A stretch of DNA of 64,000 bases from Natronosalvus halobius (GCF_024138145.1 NZ_CP099997.1:806001-870000), one strand, 5' to 3'; shown: positions 16,746 through 26,045, numbered from the stretch's first letter. Notes: generated from the sequence alone by a model not told the origin. A program made the numbers and translations.

Positions 16746-17754
16746 CGACGAGGCGTCGATCCCGATTTCCAAACAGGCCGACGTCATCCTCGCCGGCCGC
16801 CGGGCGAAGCCGATCCTGGCAGCGTTCGAGCTGGACGAGTCGACCGTCGAAGAGGTCGTCCTCGTGATCCACGAACTGGCTTCGAACATCGTCAAACACG
16901 CCGGCGAAGGGACGATCACGCTCGTGCCCAAGTCGTCGGACGACTATCGCGGTATCGAGATTCACGCCGAGGACTCGGGGCCGGGAATCGGCGACGTCGA
17001 TCGAGCGATCGTCGACGGCTATTCGACGGTAGGAAGCCTGGGGTCCGGGCTCGGGGCAGTCGATCGGCTCATGGACGAATTCGAAGTCGTTCCTCGCCCC
17101 GACTCACACGCCGGCACGCACATCGTGGCCAAGCGCGATTTCCAGCCTCGAGCACGTTCCCAGAAACCGTTTCCGCTCACGTTCGGAGCGGCAACGCGTC
17201 CCCGGTCACGCGGCGATCCGAACGGCGACGCGTTCGTCATCAAACGGTGGGGAGACAATGCCCTCGTCGGCGTCATCGACGGATTGGGGCACGGACAGGA
17301 TGCCCACACCGCCGCGGCAGCGGCGAAACGGTACGTCACGGGCCACTTCGACCAGTCGCTCACCGCGATCTTTCGGGGCGTCGAACGGGTGTGTTCCAGG
17401 ACGCGCGGTGTCGTCATGGCGCTCGCTCGCTTCGACTGGACCAAAGAGACGATTTCCTACGCCAGCGTCGGCAACATCTCCCACAAGGTCGAGGCCCCGG
17501 TGCCGCTCCAGTTCGTGACGCGACGGGGAGTGCTCGGGAACGACGCACCGGAACCGCTGATCAGGGAAAACGAGTGGGATCCTGAGTACGCCCTGGCGCT
17601 GTATTCGGACGGTGTACGGTCGCTCTGGAAGTGGGACGAGTTCGTCCACCTCGTCGACGAGCCGAGTTCGACGCTCGCACACCGACTCCTGGCGGAGTTG
17701 GCGGACGAGAACGACGACGCAACCGTGCTGGTGGTTACGAGGGGATCACGATGA
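16735..17754 (+). CDS. RsbT-like kinase fused to RsbX-like PP2C phosphatase
   Basis: A 339-residue fusion. Residues 1-135 are a second GHKL ATPase with N box IHELASNIVKHA (about 45-56) and G1 box AEDSGPGIGDVD (about 79-90). Residues of about 145-336 are a SpoIIE/RsbX-type PP2C phosphatase with metal-binding VIDGLGHGQDAH (D182), YSDGVRSLW (D292) and ENDDATVLVV (D327/D328). Similar fusions occur beside rsbRST in bacterial modules, where the phosphatase part resets RsbR/RsbS phosphorylation. Combining both activities in one protein suggests both forward and reverse steps are controlled here. It overlaps rsbT by 11 bp upstream and the regulator gene by 4 bp downstream. Confidence 0.85.
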   Translation: MTGDDEASIPISKQADVILAGRRAKPILAAFELDESTVEEVVLVIHELASNIVKHAGEGTITLVPKSSDDYRGIEIHAEDSGPGIGDVDRAIVDGYSTVGSLGSGLGAVDRLMDEFEVVPRPDSHAGTHIVAKRDFQPRARSQKPFPLTFGAATRPRSRGDPNGDAFVIKRWGDNALVGVIDGLGHGQDAHTAAAAAKRYVTGHFDQSLTAIFRGVERVCSRTRGVVMALARFDWTKETISYASVGNISHKVEAPVPLQFVTRRGVLGNDAPEPLIRENEWDPEYALALYSDGVRSLWKWDEFVHLVDEPSSTLAHRLLAELADENDDATVLVVTRGSR

Positions 17755-20108
17755 GTGGCCAGGACGGTGACGAACAGCCCTCGGGCGCAGACCGGGACAT
17801 GATTCAGGCGCTGCAAGCGGAACTCAGGGAGACGAACGAGGGGCTCCTCGCGCTCACCCTCGAACGCGAGGAACACGAACGGACGCTGACGGCGCTCCAC
17901 GAGTCGAGCCGGGAACTGCTTCACGCCGAGACCGCCGAGGACGTGAGCGACCTGATCCTCGAGACGACGAACGAGGTCCTCGGTATTCCTGGCGTTGGGG
18001 TGTACTTCGCCAGCGAGGACGGAACCAGGCTCTCGCCGGCCGCGACGACCGAGTACGTCGAGAACAGGTTCGGATCCCTGTCACCCGTTATTCCCGACGA
18101 CGATTCGGTTGCGTGGCGATCGTTCGTCGAGCAAGAGACCATCGTGATGGACGACGGCATGACCGGTCGCGACGAGGGTCTCGAGGCAGCGTTTCCCAGC
18201 GGCATCTGGCTCCCGCTTGGCACCCACGGCGTCATGGTCGCCGTCTCCGACGGGATCAGGGTGTTCGACGCGGACAAACGCCAGCTCGCCGGGCTGCTCG
18301 CGGCCACCGCCGAAGCAGCCCTCGATCGGGTCGAACAGGAGAAACGGCGACGCCGGCGCGAAGCGCAACTCGAGGGGCTCGTCGAGGCGACGGGGGAGTT
18401 GCTCGGGGCTGAGACGGTACGAGAGGTCTGTGATACCGTGGTCGAGACCGCCGAAACGGCGCTCGGCCTCCCGATTACGATGATCGCGGTCTACGATAGC
18501 GAGACGGGAACGCTCAGACCACGCGCACAGACGGCGATGGCCGGAGCGGTCGTCGACGTGGAGCAGATGTTCGACCCGCAGGCCGAACTGGCGTGGCAAT
18601 CGTTCGCCGAGAAACGAGTGACGGTTCACGACGAGATGGCGGTCGTCCCCGATGCCGATGGAATCGACGCCGACACGTACGGCGTCGCGATTCTCCCGCT
18701 CGGGCGACACGGCGTGCTCGTCATCGGCTCGAGAACGACCGACGACGTTTACGACGAGCGACTATCACTCGCCCGGATACTGGCCGCGAGTACGGAACCG
18801 TCGCTGGCTCGTCTCCTGGCGACGAACGCCGAGTCCTCGCTCGATCGAGCCGAACGTGAACGACAACTCATCGAACGCGACGAACGCCTGCACGAACAGA
18901 ACGAACGGCTCACGCGTCTGAACCAGATCAACGACGTCATCCGTGACATCGATCAGGCGCTGGTGGCGGCGGATTCGCGAACGGCGATCGAACAGGCCGT
19001 CTGCACCCAGTTGACGACCGCGGGACCGTACACCTTCGCCTGGATCGGCGAGTACGACGCGGTGCACGACGCGGTGGCACCACAGGAGTGGGGAGGCGTC
19101 AACGATGGGTACCTCGATGCGATCGATCAACGGGGGGAAGCTGACTCGAGCGAACGGGGACCGACGGAACGGGCGAACGAGACACAGGAACCACAGGTGG
19201 TCGAGGACCTGCTCGGCGAGCCGCCACTCCCCCAGTGGCGCCGGGAGGCGCTCAAGCGCGGGTATCGCGCCTGTATCGCGATCCCGCTCGTGTATCGCGA
19301 GATGCGCTACGGCGTATTGACGGTGTATTCAGATCGACTCGAGACGTTCGGGGACCTGGAGCGAACCGTCCTGGTCGAACTCGGCGAGACCATCGCCTAC
19401 GCGATCAACGCCGTCGAGAGCAAGAAAGCGCTCGTGAGCGACGAGTTCGTCGAGCTCGAGTTCGAGATTCGGGACGACGCGATTCCGTTCCTCTCGGTGA
19501 CAGCCGACGTCGGTTGCGTCGTCGAACTCGAGAGCGTGGTCGCCCGATCCGATGGCGGCTACCGGGTCTTCTTCACCACCCACGGGACGCCGTCGGAGCC
19601 CGTCCTCGAGCACATGGAGCGAGCGTTCGCGGTGGACGGCACGCGGTTCATCTCGGAGACCGACGAGGAGTGTCTCTTCGAGTGTACGGTCGACGAGTCG
19701 AGTTTCTTCGGAACGCTCCTCGGTCACGGCGCCGTCCCCCAGCGATTCAGGGCGGAAGGCGGTGACGGAACCATCGTCGTTGCCCTCCCGGAGAGCGCGG
19801 ACGTTCGACTATTCATCGACACGATCCAGGCGACGTACGACCACTCGGAGTTGCTGGCGCGACGCGAACAGCCCCGAGACCGGGATCGACAGACGAAGAG
19901 CGGATTCGCGGCGGACATGGACGAGATACTGACCGACCGGCAGCGAGAGGTACTCCGGACCGCCTACGAGAGCGGATTCTTCGAGTCGCCACGCGAACGC
20001 ACCGGCAGCGAGATTAGCGACACACTCGGCGTCTCACAGCCGACGTTCAACAATCACCTCCGCGCCGCACAGCGAAAATTCTTCGAACTCGTCTTCGAAT
20101 CAGACTGA
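17751..20108 (+). CDS. Triple-GAF, Bat-type HTH-10 regulator (candidate stressosome output)
   Basis: A 785-residue protein. A coiled coil (about 15-55) precedes GAF domains at about 45-195, 215-385 and 425-565, each ending near a helical linker (for example LDRVEQEKRRRRREAQLE). Residues of about 575-705 match the N-terminal domain of bacterio-opsin-activator proteins, and the C-terminal 60 residues are an HTH-10 motif: LTDRQREVLRTAYESGFFE ... GVSQPTFNNHLRAAQRKFF. It should bind DNA and respond to ligands or partner proteins. The start overlaps the phosphatase stop (ATGA). Being the last gene of an rsbRST operon in an organism without sigma factors makes it the natural candidate target of the switch, which is inference. 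Confidence 0.88.
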   Translation: MSGQDGDEQPSGADRDMIQALQAELRETNEGLLALTLEREEHERTLTALHESSRELLHAETAEDVSDLILETTNEVLGIPGVGVYFASEDGTRLSPAATTEYVENRFGSLSPVIPDDDSVAWRSFVEQETIVMDDGMTGRDEGLEAAFPSGIWLPLGTHGVMVAVSDGIRVFDADKRQLAGLLAATAEAALDRVEQEKRRRRREAQLEGLVEATGELLGAETVREVCDTVVETAETALGLPITMIAVYDSETGTLRPRAQTAMAGAVVDVEQMFDPQAELAWQSFAEKRVTVHDEMAVVPDADGIDADTYGVAILPLGRHGVLVIGSRTTDDVYDERLSLARILAASTEPSLARLLATNAESSLDRAERERQLIERDERLHEQNERLTRLNQINDVIRDIDQALVAADSRTAIEQAVCTQLTTAGPYTFAWIGEYDAVHDAVAPQEWGGVNDGYLDAIDQRGEADSSERGPTERANETQEPQVVEDLLGEPPLPQWRREALKRGYRACIAIPLVYREMRYGVLTVYSDRLETFGDLERTVLVELGETIAYAINAVESKKALVSDEFVELEFEIRDDAIPFLSVTADVGCVVELESVVARSDGGYRVFFTTHGTPSEPVLEHMERAFAVDGTRFISETDEECLFECTVDESSFFGTLLGHGAVPQRFRAEGGDGTIVVALPESADVRLFIDTIQATYDHSELLARREQPRDRDRQTKSGFAADMDEILTDRQREVLRTAYESGFFESPRERTGSEISDTLGVSQPTFNNHLRAAQRKFFELVFESD

Positions 20109-20132
20109 CGTACGAATACCGGTTTTGCTATT

Positions 20133-20170
20133 CTAGCCACTGACAAGGATTCGCATGGCTTCGTGGCTAG
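20133..20170. promoter_or_regulatory. Inverted repeat between the regulator and the beta-helix gene
   Basis: CTAGCCAC at 20133-20140 is exactly inverted as GTGGCTAG at 20163-20170, with a 22 bp spacer. It sits 25-83 bp after the regulator stop and before the next ATG, so it could be a transcription terminator-like hairpin or an operator for the downstream gene. Confidence 0.35.
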
Positions 20171-20215
20171 CTACGCCCTCTTTTCCAGTAGAACTAGTAC
20201 GTATAATTGAATATC

Positions 20216-21853
20216 ATGACTGGAATAGCAAACGAACGCGACGCAGACGACGGGCGATCTACCGACTTCGAGCAGCTACCTGGCACCGAAACCGAAACCA
20301 AAACCGACACCCGCCGACCAGCAAGGCGGACGTTCGTGAAGGGTGCGGCCATTGCGGGTGTCTCTGCGATCGGTCTCTCTTCGAACGCTGCGGCATCGGG
20401 TTCGTACACCCAGTACGACGGCGAGTACCGACACGTCGTCAACGTCGTCGAGGCCGGCGCCGACAACACCGGGAACCGATCGATCACTCCCGTGCTCAAT
20501 CGCCTTCGGAACGATAACACGCTGTTTTACTTCCCACCTGGGCGCTACGCGATGGACAGCCAGTTCCGGTTCACGAAGTTCGACAACGTCGCCTTCGTCG
20601 GCAACGATGCGACGCTCGTCCCGGCGAACTACTACAACTTCGACGGCCCTCAGTACCGCCTCTTCCGCCTGGGAACGCTCTCCCGCCCCGGCAAGAAGCT
20701 TCGGTTCGAGGGATTCACGGTCGACCAGACCGCCAAGGATACTGGGATTCGGACGATCGACACGGTAGTCACCGACCGTCTCGACGTCGAGGACGTTCGC
20801 GTCAAGGGCGAACACGACAGCGGAACCATGGGCCCCGCGCGGTTCGATGTGATCGGGTCGAACGGGACCGGACGTGTCGTCGGTTTCAAGGCACCAGACG
20901 GCGGCAAGAATGCTGATGACACACCCCACGCGGGGAAGACGAGCTCGCGCGGCCCGATCGGCATCCTCGCGAACGGGACAGCGGGCGAACTGATGTTCAG
21001 GCGGTGTCACGTCGGCGGCTTCCCCGGGAGCGGCCTCTACGCGTGTAACGGCCCCGGAAAGATCATCGTCCACGGCGGCGTCTACCGGAACAGCACCTCC
21101 GCGAGCATCCGGATCGGCGGCGCGGACAGTGTCGTCAGGTGGCCCACCGTCGAAATCGACGACGTCGACGAGAAGTACCCCAGCCATCGTGGCATCCGCG
21201 TCGAGCGGGGCGACGTCACGATCAAGGGCGCCGCGATCCGCGTCAGCGACCCGAGTCCGAGCAATCACGCGATCTCCGTACTGAGCAACTGTGAGAGCGC
21301 CTGGATCGAGAACACGACGATCGAGATGAGCGGCAACGACGTCAACCACGGCATCGTCGTCTCTCCCGGCGCCGGCGAGACGACCATCGCCCGCACGAAC
21401 ATCACCCACAATGCCGCGGGGGGCTACCCGCTCTGGCTGCGCAGCTCCAACAACACGGACCGCGTCCACTGTGAGTACCTCTCCATCGACGGCGAAGCCG
21501 GCGACGCGAGCGGCCTCCGCGACGGAATTCGCTGTGAACGGCCTAACGTCCGGTTTGCCGCATGCGAGGTCGACCAGCGCGGTCGAGACGGCGTCAAACG
21601 CAACGCCATCGTCAGTACGAGCGAGGACCTCTCAGTGTGGAACATGACGCTCCGTGCCAGCCACTTCCCCATCGTCGAACTCGGATCCAATTCGAGCTAC
21701 CTCGAAGTCGACGCCGAGTCGTATAGCGGCCGTGAGGCGGCCTGTCTGTACGACCAGAGTCACAAGATCTCCATCCGTAACAGTCGACTGGTCAACGGCG
21801 TGCGCGACCTCGGCTCCTGGAGCCTCGAGCTGTCGAGCAACACCACCAGCTGA
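20216..21853 (+). CDS. Tat-exported right-handed beta-helix protein
   Basis: A 545-residue protein. A polar N-terminus precedes a twin-arginine signal: RRTFVKGAAIAGVSAIGLSS, cleaved near NAAASG. The mature part starts with VVNVVEAGADNTGNRSITP, characteristic of pectate-lyase-superfamily beta-helices, and continues with short repeating strands such as TIEMSGNDVNHGIVVSPGA. No catalytic residues of a known lyase are evident, so the substrate is not assigned. It is probably secreted or surface-associated and polysaccharide-binding or degrading. The ATG at 20216 is preferred to a TTG three codons earlier. It lies 107 bp downstream of the stressosome operon on the same strand and is a possible target. 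Confidence 0.75.
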   Translation: MTGIANERDADDGRSTDFEQLPGTETETKTDTRRPARRTFVKGAAIAGVSAIGLSSNAAASGSYTQYDGEYRHVVNVVEAGADNTGNRSITPVLNRLRNDNTLFYFPPGRYAMDSQFRFTKFDNVAFVGNDATLVPANYYNFDGPQYRLFRLGTLSRPGKKLRFEGFTVDQTAKDTGIRTIDTVVTDRLDVEDVRVKGEHDSGTMGPARFDVIGSNGTGRVVGFKAPDGGKNADDTPHAGKTSSRGPIGILANGTAGELMFRRCHVGGFPGSGLYACNGPGKIIVHGGVYRNSTSASIRIGGADSVVRWPTVEIDDVDEKYPSHRGIRVERGDVTIKGAAIRVSDPSPSNHAISVLSNCESAWIENTTIEMSGNDVNHGIVVSPGAGETTIARTNITHNAAGGYPLWLRSSNNTDRVHCEYLSIDGEAGDASGLRDGIRCERPNVRFAACEVDQRGRDGVKRNAIVSTSEDLSVWNMTLRASHFPIVELGSNSSYLEVDAESYSGREAACLYDQSHKISIRNSRLVNGVRDLGSWSLELSSNTTS

Positions 21854-22129
21854 TCGCGCCGGCGAAAATCATGTGGTGACGTGAGCCATGGTCGAGGCGG
21901 TTTCCCTCTTTCACTCTCCCTCCACGTTCCCGCATTTCCCTCCCTGCTCCCCTCTCATCCCTTCCTCATCCGCACCGCCTCACCTCCTCTTCTGCGTTTC
22001 CCTCCTCTCACCTCACCCCACGTCGATCCGCTCGAACGAACCCTCGAGGTGCGGGCACCCTTGCGGCTTCGAACGTGCCTCGAGGACCACCGGGGAAACA
22101 CTTTACCTCTGTTCTTTCCCACGTAGCCC

Positions 22130-22357
22130 ATGGAGCAGTTCGAGAAGTACGTCTCCTCGGCGACGCTTCGCGAGGAAAACGAGTCGATCAAGCAGTACCA
22201 GAACACGGTCGGCCTGGCGTGTCCGGCCTGCGACCAGCCGTTCGACGACATGGTCGTTTGCAAGGACGAGCACACGAGCCTGAACCAGACCATCCCGCTC
22301 GACATCTGTACGGGCGTCGAGGACGGGAAGCCGGTGCTGTTCACCCACAAGCCCTAG
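22130..22357 (+). CDS. Small haloarchaeal protein with a CPAC motif
   Basis: A 75-residue acidic protein. It contains one zinc-knuckle-like half, LACPACDQPFDDMVVC, and ends CTGVEDGKPVLFTHKP. The pattern resembles short haloarchaeal proteins sometimes labelled flagella cluster protein (DUF7385-like), but this recollection is weak. A third cysteine in VVCKDEH and a fourth in LDICTG may complete a metal site. It is encoded alone, with an upstream T-rich stretch (ACTTTACC) as a possible promoter. Function unknown. Confidence 0.65.
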   Translation: MEQFEKYVSSATLREENESIKQYQNTVGLACPACDQPFDDMVVCKDEHTSLNQTIPLDICTGVEDGKPVLFTHKP

Positions 22358-22420
22358 TACCAGTCGACGCCTGGAAGGGGACTGGTCGATCACACCGTCG
22401 GCCGATGCCATCTCGAACCC

Positions 22421-22427
22421 CTTAAGC
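22421..22427 (+). promoter_or_regulatory. TATA-like box for the DNA ligase gene
   Basis: CTTAAGC lies 26-32 bp upstream of the ATG at 22453, consistent with a leaderless transcript. Confidence 0.5.
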
Positions 22428-22452
22428 GACCGCCGTCGCCTACACCCACGAC

Positions 22453-24243
22453 ATGGACTTCGTCACGTTCGCCGACCACGCCGCCACCATCGAGGCCGAA
22501 CCCGCGGATCTCGAGACCGTCGCCCACGTTCAGTCGCTTCTCGAGGCGGCCGGCCCGGACCTCCAGATCGTGGCCCGCTTCGTCCAGGGGCGGGTTTTCC
22601 CCGCCTGGGACGCCCGAAAGCTCGACATCGGTCCGCGGACGTGCTACGAGGCGATTGCTCGCGCGGCTGGGACGAACGTCGGCCCGGACAACGTAGAGGA
22701 CGCCGTCGCCGAGGTCGGCGAGATCGGTGCCGTCGCCGCGAGTTACGAGTTCGGCGGCCAGCGGGGGCTAGGAGCGTTCGGCGGCGGTGGCGGTGACGGT
22801 GACGGCGGTGGCAGCCAGGACGGACTCACCGTCGCGACGGTGTCCGACACGCTCACGGAACTGGCCGAAACTGACGGGTCGGGCAGCCACGACGCGAAAG
22901 TGGACCTCCTGTTCTCGCTGTTCAACCGGTGTGAGGCCGACGAGGCCCGCTACCTCGCTCGCCTCGTCCTCTCGGAGATGCGTATCGGCGTCGGCGAGGG
23001 GACCGTCCGCGACGCTATCGCCGAGGCGTTCGACGTCTCCGCCGACCGCGTCGAACGTGCGTTGCAGGTCTCGAACGACTACGGCCGCGTCGCCGTCGTC
23101 GCTCGAGACGAAGGGGTGGAGGGACTGGACGCGCTCACCCTCGAGGTCGGCCGTCCGGTGCAGGTGATGCTCGCCCAGGCGGGGAGCGTGACCGACGCGC
23201 TCGAGGCCTGGGACGAGACGGCCGTCGAGTGGAAGTACGACGGGGCGCGCGTCCAGTTGCACTACGCGCCTGATGGCGTCGGGACGACGGGTGCGTCCGA
23301 CGGGAACTCGGGGGACGAACACCCGACGTCCCGCGTCTTCTCGAGGAACATGGAGGACGTGACTGACGCGCTCCCGGAAGTCGTCGAGTTCGCCGAGGCG
23401 ACCCTCGAGGTGCCGACGATCCTGGACGGCGAAGTGGTCGCCGTCGACGACGACGGAGAACCGCTCCCGTTCCAGGAGGTGCTCCGGCGATTCCGTCGAA
23501 AACACGACGTGGCGAAAGCGCGCGAGGATGTGGCCGTTCGGCCGGTCTTCTTCGACTGTCTCCACGTCGACGGCGAGGACTTGCTCGACGTTCCGCTCTC
23601 GGAGCGCCACGGGCGACTCGAGGCGGTGCTCTCGCCCGAGAACGCCGCCGAAACGGGGGCGTCCGAAGCGTCCAGGGACGAAACGCCCGAGGGCCTTTCC
23701 CTTCTCTGGCTCACCGACGACCCCGACGAGATCGAATCGATCGACGCCGACGCGCTCGAGGCCGGGCACGAGGGGATCATGCTCAAGGACCCCGATTCGA
23801 CGTACTCGCCAGGTCGTCGCGGCAAGCACTGGCTGAAGCGGAAACCCGACATCGAGACGCTCGACTGCGTCGTCACGGGCGCGGAGTGGGGCGAGGGTCG
23901 GCGGGGAACCTTCCTCGGCACATTCTTGCTGTCCGTTCGGGCGACGGATACCTCCGGAGATGGCGCGTTCGAGACCATCGGCAAGGTCGCCACGGGGATC
24001 ACCGACGAGACCCTCGCAGACCTGACCGAGCGCCTCGAGCCGTACATTCGGGCCGAGGACGGCAAGGACGTGGACCTCGAGCCCGCAGTCGTGTTCGAGG
24101 TGGGTTACGAGGAGATCCAGACCTCGCCGACGTACAGTTCGGGGTACGCACTCCGGTTCCCCCGGTTTCTCGGGATCAGGGAGGACAAGACGCCGTCCGA
24201 GGCAGATTCACTCGAGCGCGTCGAACGGCTCCAGTCGTCGTAG
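22453..24243 (+). CDS. lig: ATP-dependent DNA ligase
   Basis: A 596-residue archaeal-type ATP-dependent DNA ligase. The catalytic lysine K261 is in WKYDGARVQLH; LDGEVVAVD, GIMLKDPDSTYSPGRRGKHWLKRKPD and CVVTGAEWGEG are the remaining nucleotidyl-transferase and OB-fold motifs. The N-terminal DNA-binding domain covers about residues 1-230. It seals nicks in replication and repair. A Gly/Asp-rich insertion at residues 104-122 (GGGGDGDGGGS) interrupts the N-terminal domain and is probably a flexible loop. The gene is preceded by a TATA-like box at leaderless distance and has no operon partner. Confidence 0.95.
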   Translation: MDFVTFADHAATIEAEPADLETVAHVQSLLEAAGPDLQIVARFVQGRVFPAWDARKLDIGPRTCYEAIARAAGTNVGPDNVEDAVAEVGEIGAVAASYEFGGQRGLGAFGGGGGDGDGGGSQDGLTVATVSDTLTELAETDGSGSHDAKVDLLFSLFNRCEADEARYLARLVLSEMRIGVGEGTVRDAIAEAFDVSADRVERALQVSNDYGRVAVVARDEGVEGLDALTLEVGRPVQVMLAQAGSVTDALEAWDETAVEWKYDGARVQLHYAPDGVGTTGASDGNSGDEHPTSRVFSRNMEDVTDALPEVVEFAEATLEVPTILDGEVVAVDDDGEPLPFQEVLRRFRRKHDVAKAREDVAVRPVFFDCLHVDGEDLLDVPLSERHGRLEAVLSPENAAETGASEASRDETPEGLSLLWLTDDPDEIESIDADALEAGHEGIMLKDPDSTYSPGRRGKHWLKRKPDIETLDCVVTGAEWGEGRRGTFLGTFLLSVRATDTSGDGAFETIGKVATGITDETLADLTERLEPYIRAEDGKDVDLEPAVVFEVGYEEIQTSPTYSSGYALRFPRFLGIREDKTPSEADSLERVERLQSS

Positions 24244-24305
24244 CCCAGGAGCGGGAGGCCGAGGGGACGGACCAGCGGAGAGTCGGGGGAATCGCGGTAC
24301 GACGA

Positions 24306-24878
24306 CTAACTCGACGAAATCGTAGTTCGAACCCGTGATACAGCCTTTTCGGCCGTTCCCATCGACTCACCGTCGATCGATACGGCGACGACGTCCGGTT
24401 CGTCACCCTCCTCGTCGGTGATTCGGATCGCGATCGAGTGGACTGCGGCGTCGTCGACCGTCGGATCGTCCGATTCAGTGACGATAGAGACGTGAATACC
24501 GGCTTCGGTTCGTTCGATTTCCCGGACCTCGAGCCAGTGCTGGCTCGACCAGGATCGTGCCACGACGACCACGAGGTACGATCGGTCGAAATCGGTCTCC
24601 GCGACGAATTCCATGGTCTCGTTCTCGTCCTCGTTTTCGTCTCGGTTTCCGTCTCGCATCCGCTCTTGAGCCGCCGACCGGTCAGTGAGGATCGTCTGAT
24701 ACGAGTGTGGTCGCTCCCCGGACGGCTCGAGACCGTCGTCAATCAGGTGACTGCCGACGCGGTGGTGCGTCTCGACCGTCATCCCGTCAGGGAGATCGAG
24801 GCTCTCTCCCGCTCCCAGACACCCTGCGACGCTGACCGACCCCATCGCGACCCCGGTGAGGAATCGGCGGCGGTCCAT
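24306..24878 (-). CDS. Tat-type lipoprotein of unknown function
   Basis: A 190-residue secreted lipoprotein. The N-terminus MDRRRFLTGVAMGSVSVAGC combines a twin-arginine motif with a lipobox ending at cysteine 20, so the mature protein is expected to be lipid-anchored outside the cell. The body has an acidic Asn/Asp/Glu-rich loop (RDGNRDENEDENETMEF) and a C-terminal EPDVVAVSIDG region. The start at 24878 is chosen because it gives the signal directly; a longer frame to 24932 would put extra residues before it. No family is recognised. It is divergent from the inositol-phosphatase gene. Confidence 0.8.
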   Translation of the reverse strand: MDRRRFLTGVAMGSVSVAGCLGAGESLDLPDGMTVETHHRVGSHLIDDGLEPSGERPHSYQTILTDRSAAQERMRDGNRDENEDENETMEFVAETDFDRSYLVVVVARSWSSQHWLEVREIERTEAGIHVSIVTESDDPTVDDAAVHSIAIRITDEEGDEPDVVAVSIDGESMGTAEKAVSRVRTTISSS

Positions 24879-25101
24879 ATCTTCCACTCGCGTCGGCCAC
24901 ACATATGTCTTCTTGTTGACGTCTACTCCCACAGGTGAACGGTAGGTCGAATTGGGTTCGTTTCGACAGTGTGGTCAACATACGTGTACCCACTTTCCGC
25001 GTTTCCGCGATCTGGCGTCTCGAGCGACTCCGAATCGACATCCGTTCTCGAATGACCCCGAACCGGCATCCATTTGACCGTTCGTCTACCGAAGACGAAG
25101 T

Positions 25102-25929
25102 ATGAACGAACGAGAGGAGAGCCTCGACGTGGGATCGGCAGCGGATCGGGCCACAGTCGCCGCTCGAGCGGCCGAGGCCGGATCCGAGGTCGCCCACGAG
25201 TCGTTTCGACGGGACATCCCGGTCGAGTTGAAGGGCGGGAAGACGGACGTCGTCACGCAGGCGGATCGAGACGCCCAGCGGACGGTCATCGAGGTGATCC
25301 AGGAGACCTACCCTGACGATCCAATCGTCGGCGAGGAGGACGACGAGCGAAAGACGGTCCCAGCGGAGGGACCGGCCTGGATCATCGACCCCATCGACGG
25401 CACGAACAACTACGTCCGCGGGGTTCGGATCTTCGCGACGGCCGTCGCCGCCGTCGTCGATGGCGAGCCGGTCGGTTCGGCGGTCGTCATGCCTGCGCTG
25501 GGCGATACGTACCGGGCGGGACCAGACGGCGTCGCCCGCAACGGCGAGCCCATCTCGGTCAGCGACCGCGACGACCCCGAGACCTGCGCGGTCTGTCCGA
25601 CTATCTGGTGGGACTTCGACGAGCGCGACCAGTACGCCGCCGCAACCAGGGAGATCGTCCAGCGATTCGGCGACATGCGCCGGTACGGCTGCGCACAGGC
25701 GGCCCTCTCGATGGTTGCCTCGGGCGCACTCGACGGCGTCATCACGAACCGCAGGGCGAACCCCTGGGATTCCGTCGCCGGGGTCCACCTGATTAGAACG
25801 GCCGGCGGAACGGTCACTGACATCGACGGCGAGCCCTGGCGCTACGACTCTCGAGGGTTGGTTGCCTCCAACGGAGAAGACGAGGTCCAGGACGAGGTAC
25901 TTGCGGCGACGCGAGCCATCGAGGTGTAG
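25102..25929 (+). CDS. Inositol monophosphatase/FBPase-family phosphatase
   Basis: A 275-residue member of the Mg-dependent, lithium-sensitive phosphatase superfamily. The metal-binding motifs are IVGEEDDE, WIIDPIDGTNNYVRG and WDSVAGVHLIRTAGG. In archaea this family includes dual inositol-1-phosphatase/fructose-1,6-bisphosphatase enzymes. It would act in gluconeogenesis or in inositol lipid and compatible solute synthesis; sequence does not separate these. The gene is divergent from the lipoprotein and followed by a 23-bp tandem repeat. Confidence 0.87.
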   Translation: MNEREESLDVGSAADRATVAARAAEAGSEVAHESFRRDIPVELKGGKTDVVTQADRDAQRTVIEVIQETYPDDPIVGEEDDERKTVPAEGPAWIIDPIDGTNNYVRGVRIFATAVAAVVDGEPVGSAVVMPALGDTYRAGPDGVARNGEPISVSDRDDPETCAVCPTIWWDFDERDQYAAATREIVQRFGDMRRYGCAQAALSMVASGALDGVITNRRANPWDSVAGVHLIRTAGGTVTDIDGEPWRYDSRGLVASNGEDEVQDEVLAATRAIEV

Positions 25930-25957
25930 CGAATTTCGATCGGCTTCGAGGGGCCGA

Positions 25958-26045
25958 TACGCTACCGTTTGAGAGGTCGGTACGCTATCGTTTGAGAGGT
26001 CGATACGCTATCGTTTGAGAGGTCGATACGCTACCGTTTGAGAGA
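25958..26045. repeat. Four 23-bp tandem repeats
   Basis: The unit TACGCTAYCGTTTGAGAGGTC begins at 25958, 25981, 26004 and 26027, with only single-base differences. It lies between convergent genes, 30-110 bp after the phosphatase stop. It may act as a terminator region or simply be a minisatellite. Confidence 0.85.

Noticed and set aside
15234-16931. A 565-codon frame antisense to the stressosome genes
   Set aside because: The sense genes have clear family motifs; the antisense product is low-complexity and motif-free.
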